Part shown: piece by piece, positions 58,745 through 64,000 of the stretch
How the letters are laid out: each line of letters starts with the position of its first letter
Numbering within the stretch: position 1 is the first letter of the stretch
DNA from: Zelopaecilomyces penicillatus
Lineage: Eukaryota; Ascomycota; Sordariomycetes; Hypocreales; Pseudodiploosporaceae
Assembly (NCBI GenBank): GCA_005765155.1
Contig: VCCP01000007.1
Span: 1,443,501-1,507,500 of the forward strand
Reading direction: 5' to 3'
DNA length: 64,000 nt
Notes under the pieces: generated by a model
What the model was told of the DNA's origin: nothing
Databases searched by the model: none
The model's input: only the letters and a program-made list of their open reading frames with translations
Program-made: the position numbers and the translations under genes

Positions 58745-59919
58745 CCACAAAAACGTCATGCGAAAAAAAAATAAAGTAAAAAGATAGGAGAAGATTTGAG
58801 CTATATTTAGAGGATGTTCAATCACACAAGAAGATTTGTTAGAATCATTCACTCAATAATGGATTCAGTATCAAAGAAATGGGTCCTTGTAGAAAATCAT
58901 GTCATGACAAAAGATGCCATGATGAAAGAGGCTCCGGCATCGACTTGAGAGTACCTAGCATCGATGGTAGTTTCTTTGACGACTACAAAAACAAACCCCC
59001 CACCGTGGGTCCTTAATCCCTCGGCCTTAGTTGCCACTTGATGTTGGTTCATTCATGGTGGATCCTCCGGGTCTTCCTTCAGAGTCGTTAATTCCACCAT
59101 TAAGAGAAAACGGGCCTTGTGCAATGTTGCTCCGGAGGTCGGCACCGGACCTCAACCGCCCGCACCACACAAAAAGCGTGCAGGCTTTTGCAAACGTCAG
59201 CTCCCCCTAAGCTCGCAGCGTATTACGTCCACCACCACACATCACAGAACTTGGCGGTTGATTTCGTTTCAGCGTGGCTGAGCCTTGGGTTGTCTCGGTA
59301 AGTGGCAATAATTCTGCACGACCGGGGGTAACAAATGAGCCGATACCGCACAACTAATCCATGACTGTCGAATTGGGGACGGTTGGAGTGAATGGGGGAG
59401 TGGGGGAGGGGTAAGGGTAGGTAGGTGGTTGGATGATGGATGCACGTATTATTAATGAGATATCTTGGATCGGGAAGAACGGGTTGGTTTGTCCGGGAAA
59501 TCGCTGTTAACGTCTGTCCGTCTTATTTCCTCCACACGCAGGCCGGTGATATAATAACCACTATTGGAGCTTGAATAAGAGACTGCTGGCATATATAGGT
59601 GCCTTCTACATCGCCCCTAGTTGTATCATGTGTGTGTGTGTGTGTGTGTTTGTCGCCTCGAAATAACCTACAAATAGTAACTCTTAGATTAAAGAATTAA
59701 TAACCAGTGTTGTATGACTAACTGCGTTGGAACCGAACGGTCCGGCGAATAAAAAGAAAAGCGTCCTGACCTGCCTAGACTCCCTAAACCATAAAACACT
59801 CATTCATCAGTTTTCCATATCATCCATGCTTCCGTCTAAAAAGAACCCCATAAAAACTCCTTGGCCATGTAGCTGCAAATCCCCCTGATATCGAGTCTTG
59901 GATCCGAACCGTCACTTCG
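58745..59919. other. Intergenic, transporter promoter and TAF13 3' region
   Basis: 1.18 kb. It contains a (TG)n microsatellite at about 59630-59649 and a GGTAGGTA stretch near 59418. No gene recognised. Confidence 0.55.
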
Positions 59920-60553
59920 TCATCTCCTCTTCCCAAGCGCATCCGCCTCTGCTTCAGCATCGTCGTCGTCCTCGCCCAGCTCCTCCTCCATCTTCACATG
60001 TTTGGTGGTAGCGGCGGTGGTATTAGTAGCAGCAGCAGTTGTAGTTGTAGTAGCAGCGGTGGCAGTGGTCGTCTTTTCACGTCGCTTCTCCTCATCCACC
60101 GCATCCTTCATGATCTCATCCTCACCATCCCGCAAGATCTCTCGTGCCTTCTTAATCTCCTTTTGCTTCTCGAAAACCTCCTGTACCTTGCCTAAAAACG
60201 CCGGGTTCTTGCGAAAGGCAAACTCAAAATCTTCGTATTTGATCTTTTGACGGCCCGAGTAGTGAGCGGCGCGCGTGGCCTCGAAGGCGATGGACTGCAT
60301 AAACTCGGTGAGGATCTCGTCGAGGACCCGGATGGTTTCGGGGAGCGGGTTTTTGACGTCGCCGTGCGCATAGAGTAGCTGCGCCACTACAAGAAGAAGG
60401 AGTTCCAAAGTCAGTTTTCTTCATTTATAGACGGCGCTGGATAACTATCGGAGTATCTTTTTCTTCAATTCACGACTGGGACGAAAGCTTACGCTCGTTG
60501 TGGGAAAAGTTCATCTTTCCGACATTTTTGCCGGCGCGAGCTCTGGGCTCCAT
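59920..60553 (-). CDS. TAF13: TFIID subunit TAF13
   Basis: Histone-fold subunit of TFIID that pairs with TAF11. Two exons: 60553-60493 and 60386-59920 (106-nt intron), giving 175 aa. The N-terminus is MEPRARAGKNVGKMNFSHNE. The histone fold has LAQLLYAHGDVKNPLPETI, VLDEILTEFMQSIAFEATRA and RQKIKYEDFEFAFRKNP, all TAF13 signatures, followed by the FLGKVQEVFEKQKEIKKAREIL helix. The tail is a long Thr/Ala repeat (ACC/GCC/ACT codons), then an acidic end (EELGEDDDDAEAEAD), both absent in yeast. It is divergent from KSH1 with 393 bp between start codons. Confidence 0.93.
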
Positions 60554-60946
60554 TTTGGCGGAATTTCAAGGGCGATTGATTGATTGACTGTGATATTTGG
60601 AGGGAATGGCTTTTGCGAGATGGCTTCCGCTGGTGGGTGAAGAACGGATCAAGCAGTGACGGTATCGCGACTTAGAAACAAACTGGCAGCCTTATCGACA
60701 AGACAGAGGTAAAAAGGTGTGGGGTATCAAGCTAATAAAGCAGGGTCAGTGATTGGCCAGTGATGTGGTAGAACACATGTCAACTGCCCATCAGTTGTGG
60801 GTTACGTATTGCCCGGAATGTCGGCCAATCTATGCTCCCTTCCACTTCTTACGATGGAGTAAGTGAGGCCAGCTATCAACAGCTATCAATTCACCATCTC
60901 AACAAGCTCCCACCGCTGTCTCTCGTCGACGCTGCGAATCGTCAAT
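60554..60946. promoter_or_regulatory. Bidirectional TAF13/KSH1 promoter
   Basis: 393 bp separate the two divergent start codons, so the promoters must overlap or be shared. Sequences GATTGGCC and GGCCAATC at about 60752 and 60823 are CCAAT-type elements on both strands. Confidence 0.55.
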
Positions 60947-61330
60947 ATGGTACGTTTTAATTTTGAGTAGTCTCCTGTTGAATTACATAGCTAACCAAAG
61001 CTTAGTCTGCACTCTTCAACTTTCAGTCCCTCCTGCTCGTCATCCTCTTGTTGATATGTACGAGCACCTATGTCCACCACTTCACCCCGGGTATCATGGA
61101 CAGGAATAAGGATGGGTAAGTCTGTCTCGCTTGTGGGCTCATGGTTTATGACACTGATACGGAAGCAGCATCACCGGGATTTTCTGGAAATGCGCAAGGT
61201 TAGGAGAAAGGATGAGTCCGTACATCAGCTTGGGATGTGTCTTCATGGCCGTATGTCCAAATCGCTACGGAATAATATTGAAAAAACACACCACTAATAA
61301 AAGTTATAGGTCTCTATTCTCCTGAGCTAA
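60947..61330 (+). CDS. KSH1: Kish-domain small membrane protein (TMEM167 family)
   Basis: Essential early-secretory membrane protein in yeast. Four exons: 60947-60949 (only the ATG), 61006-61115, 61169-61250, 61310-61330; introns 56, 53 and 59 nt. The product is 71 aa, the family length. It starts MSALFNFQSLL followed by a TM helix (LVILLLICTSTYVHH), then PGIMDRNKDGITGIFWKCAR, GERMSPYISLGCVFMA and a second TM ending VSILLS. The motifs DRNK-G-GIFWKCAR-GER-SPY are diagnostic of Kish proteins. The gene is easy to miss because no exon exceeds 110 nt. Splice phases all agree, and CTAAC/CTAAT branch-like sequences precede the first and last acceptors. Confidence 0.93.
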
Positions 61331-64000
61331 AGCGTCATGGTCACGGCTTCTTTTCTGATTTCTTGGGGGTAAAAGCTGCGGCTTGGAGTTTGGGCAATGG
61401 CAGGTATCGGGGAATTTCTGAAAGGCGCAGGTATTATATTCAAAACACAACGATGATGTCTGATATTGACATATTCGTACCGAAACGAGGATACCCGACT
61501 TCGCAATCGAGACATGGGATGATATGAACTTGAGACGACAAGTGAGAACCGAGGTCGGTTGTCTGTTTGGCATCAACCTGTGGCCACGTTTTTATTTCTT
61601 TTTCTTAGTTGAATATCTGCAACAACATGTCATGCTCTTCACATTGGCTGGCAGAACTTGACAAATCTCTACATCCAACGACCTTGCTCCGGAAATGGTA
61701 CTAGGTCAAACTCGCCAGGATGGCTATCGACACAAAAAGGAGCCACATGTTAAGGCAGGATCTGATAACCTCTAGTCAGACTAAATATAATGTTGAAATG
61801 AAGGTATCTGGAACGTCAGTTGAAGATGCGGCTCAACACCTCAGGCTTCGGCTGTTTGAGATTTACCGATGGTTCCAAGTGAACAAAAGCTATGATGAGA
61901 CGTAAGGGGATTTGTCATTCGTCCACTGCTTCTACATCCGTCACGACACTCAAATGCACTAAAGCAGCGCCATGGAGGGATTCTGCAAGGTGGTTTAACG
62001 GAGGTGTTTTGAAGCATAAAAGGCCCCCCTTACGTCAGTCAGCTAGAAGGGGGTATATGATGTTGGTTAGCGTCCAGGTGGACATGGGTGAGAAAAGAAG
62101 ATTGCATCTTTCTGATCTGTGTTCACATCAATGGCCAGTCATGATTATGCTTTCCCACTCCCTGCGACATTTTAGAAAGAAACTCCAGTGCCCTGTGGCG
62201 TCAGGCTTGAGTAAATGACACGATTTTCTCATGTTTCAAGCCAAGCAGCGAGACTCGAGCAGGTTAGAAGCCAACATGAATAAAATAAAAAATTAGTGAC
62301 AGTAATTGTCCGGCGACGCCCCCCCTTCCATCGTCACGATAGCGAATGCGCCTCCAACTGAAAGGAAGCTGACAAGAACGAGTTTCTTGGTGTGCCCACG
62401 GGGACTAACAGATGCAGCCACAATCCCAAAAACGAAGAAGCTTCTAGTCATGCTTCCATGGATGAAGGGGGCCAAGCAAGCAAGCAAAAGTCCTCAGCAA
62501 ACTGCTTGCAGGAAGCCAAAAACGCCTCCAAGTATGACATTGGCGATTCAGTGGGAAAAGTGTACTTTGCATGGCCTACATAATTTTGTTACGAAGTAGG
62601 TACCAAGATGATGACTCTGTAGATTGTACAGTACATCCATATTATTATTATTTTAAATAACCCCCGTTTTGTTGTCTTGTGGCTGGGACGATTTTGAGAC
62701 GCCGCCTGCGTCAGCTGCTTGGCACACACTCCCGTGATGGTTATCCGGTGCCCTCCGAGAGAGACCGGGAGAGAGAGGGGGGGGGAGGGTAGGCCTTCGA
62801 GAAGACCAACCGGCGTTCTTTCGAAAATAATGAAAGAAAAGGCACGGAGCGGCCCTTTTCGTTGCGCGCGGCCCTTGCGTGTAAGCGGCTGGCAATTAAC
62901 TTTGGGTCGGCATTACACAAGGGCAAAGATGGGCCAGGTACTTGCTGTATTTTTACAATGATAGCGTCCGTAGTTACACGGAGTAGTAGTTCACCATAAT
63001 CCTACATATACTACTAATTACCTAGTATGCCGTGATGGGTGGTGGGGAATAGGATAGTCAGGAGAACAAGTGAAAGAGAGTGTGAGAGAGGGACAAAGGG
63101 ATAGGGAGAGTCAATACGCAGGGTGGGACAGGCCGGGCCAGGAACCAGGTACCGGAGACAGCGAGGAAGAAGGGGCGGGGGCCGCTAAGAACTGCTCATC
63201 ATTCATTCATCCATTCTGGGGGAGGTATCACCAGAATAGAAGGCTGGTCTGTCACCTCTGCAGCGATTCGTGATGATGGAATGGAATGAATGGAGGAGGA
63301 AGGGGGGGGGGGCAGGATCCATCCGTCGCAATGGTTCGACGAGGCTTAGGGGCGAGGGTTACCACGGCCGCGGAAGACTCCACTGCTCCACTGCTCAGAG
63401 AAAATGCCAACGTTCTCCCCCATTCCCATTTCAAAATCCAAGCTGTTTAGAACTTTGTTTTCCCCGATTGCCCCCCCTTTGCGCTCGGCGCTGCCTTGAG
63501 TCGGAAGCCCGGATGAGACCGGTGCTGTGACCCAATCAGAGCGGTCTCTCTTGGGGCTAAGGCTTTGCCACAACGGTAACTGTAACTTTGAACAAATGGA
63601 TGGATTTCCTTACTGGAGCACATCTCTGTAGGAAGCCGATGGCTCACGATGGATTGCATTGGCCGTTCTATAATAGTGGACAGAGGAGTTCAGTTGGGAA
63701 TTGAATAGGAGCATTGAAGATGAACTACCTAGATATGCCAACCTAAGGTAGGTAGGTAGTCGACAGTGGCTACCCTACAAGTCACGAGTCGATGGTTGCT
63801 CCTTCATGTGTTTCCATGCCCTATTATCCCATGATATCATCCCCCCGTGGTCACTTCCGACCGCCGCCACCACATGACAAGAGATACAGAATGGACGGGA
63901 GCAGACGTCTCCGAGCCGGCGGGCGGAGATCTGGAGCAACCGCCTGAAAAAGGACGAAAATAAAACGTGGCGCTCTCTCGTCTGATTCTGCTTTGCCCCC
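61331..64000. other. No supported gene to window end
   Basis: 2.67 kb. A hydrophobic minus-strand frame (62293-62487 and beyond) is discussed as a finding. It contains an isolated ATCTGATAA (61760-61768), G-rich and GA-rich runs near 62768-62790 and 63301-63313, and a GGTA tract with GTCGAC (63747-63764). It is probably upstream sequence of a gene outside the window; no RNA gene recognised. Confidence 0.5.
63747..63764 (+). repeat. GGTA tandem followed by GTCGAC, copy 2
   Basis: Identical 18-mer to 30334-30351. Other GGTA tracts without GTCGAC are at 8237-8248, near 21724-21740 and near 59418. Confidence 0.8.

Noticed and set aside
61760..61768. Isolated ATCTGATAA
   Set aside because: One occurrence in 64 kb is expected by chance, and no iron gene lies next to it.
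1..64000. CRISPR arrays, bacterial operons, transposons, viral genes or a secondary-metabolite cluster
   Set aside because: No spaced direct repeats, no transposase, polymerase or backbone synthase genes seen; the window is typical fungal euchromatin.

Overview
The window is chromosomal DNA of a filamentous ascomycete. Genes are dense and intron-bearing, with short introns of about 53-237 nt, GTRNGT-type donors and YAG acceptors. The families are typical of Pezizomycotina: Zn2Cys6 factor, FET3/FTR1 pair, bifunctional GARS-AIRS, VPS1. The insert-bearing OMP decarboxylase points to Sordariomycetes and most likely Hypocreales; that placement is inference. No bacterial, viral or transposon genes were recognised. 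Splice sites were placed by eye from frame, phase and family conservation, and no transcript data were available.

Layout: the 3' part of ADE5,7 (1-1908,+); GID7/WDR26-type WD40 protein (3604-6164,-); VPS1 dynamin-like GTPase (8751-11189,+); peroxisomal alpha-methylacyl-CoA racemase-like protein ending in SKL (11838-13183,-); NADP-glutamate dehydrogenase (13771-15445,-); BTB/POZ protein (17656-19167,+); FTR1 iron permease (19528-20763,-) divergent from FET3 ferroxidase (23478-25778,+); phosphatidylinositol synthase (26569-27653,-); a gene-poor 5.7 kb; URA3/pyrG-type OMP decarboxylase (33397-34530,+); Zn2Cys6 factor (35409-38116,+); CCCH zinc-finger protein (40577-42509,+); SRP19/Sec65 (43175-44077,+); dynactin p150-Glued (44769-48878,-); HMG-box factor (49651-51905,-); RVB1/RuvB-like 1 (53585-55185,-); tRNA-Arg(CCG) and intron-containing tRNA-Asn(GTT); DMT/EamA transporter (57272-58744,-); TAF13 (59920-60553,-) divergent from the tiny KSH1 (60947-61330,+). 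No gene is supported from 61331 to the end.

Most of the window is unrelated housekeeping genes: purine and pyrimidine synthesis, vesicle traffic, dynein motor, chromatin and TFIID, SRP. The one functional pair is the divergent FTR1-FET3 locus for reductive iron uptake. The 2.7 kb between its start codons holds three perfect GATCWGATAA sequences, the form bound by the fungal iron-responsive GATA repressor (SreA/SRE/Urbs1). About one ATCWGATAA 9-mer would be expected by chance in the whole 64 kb. I found no convincing wholly new system. The best leads are this iron promoter, the conserved-looking C-terminal domain of the HMG-box protein, the BTB protein of unknown role, a uORF ahead of the CCCH gene, and the very short KSH1 gene with an ATG-only first exon.
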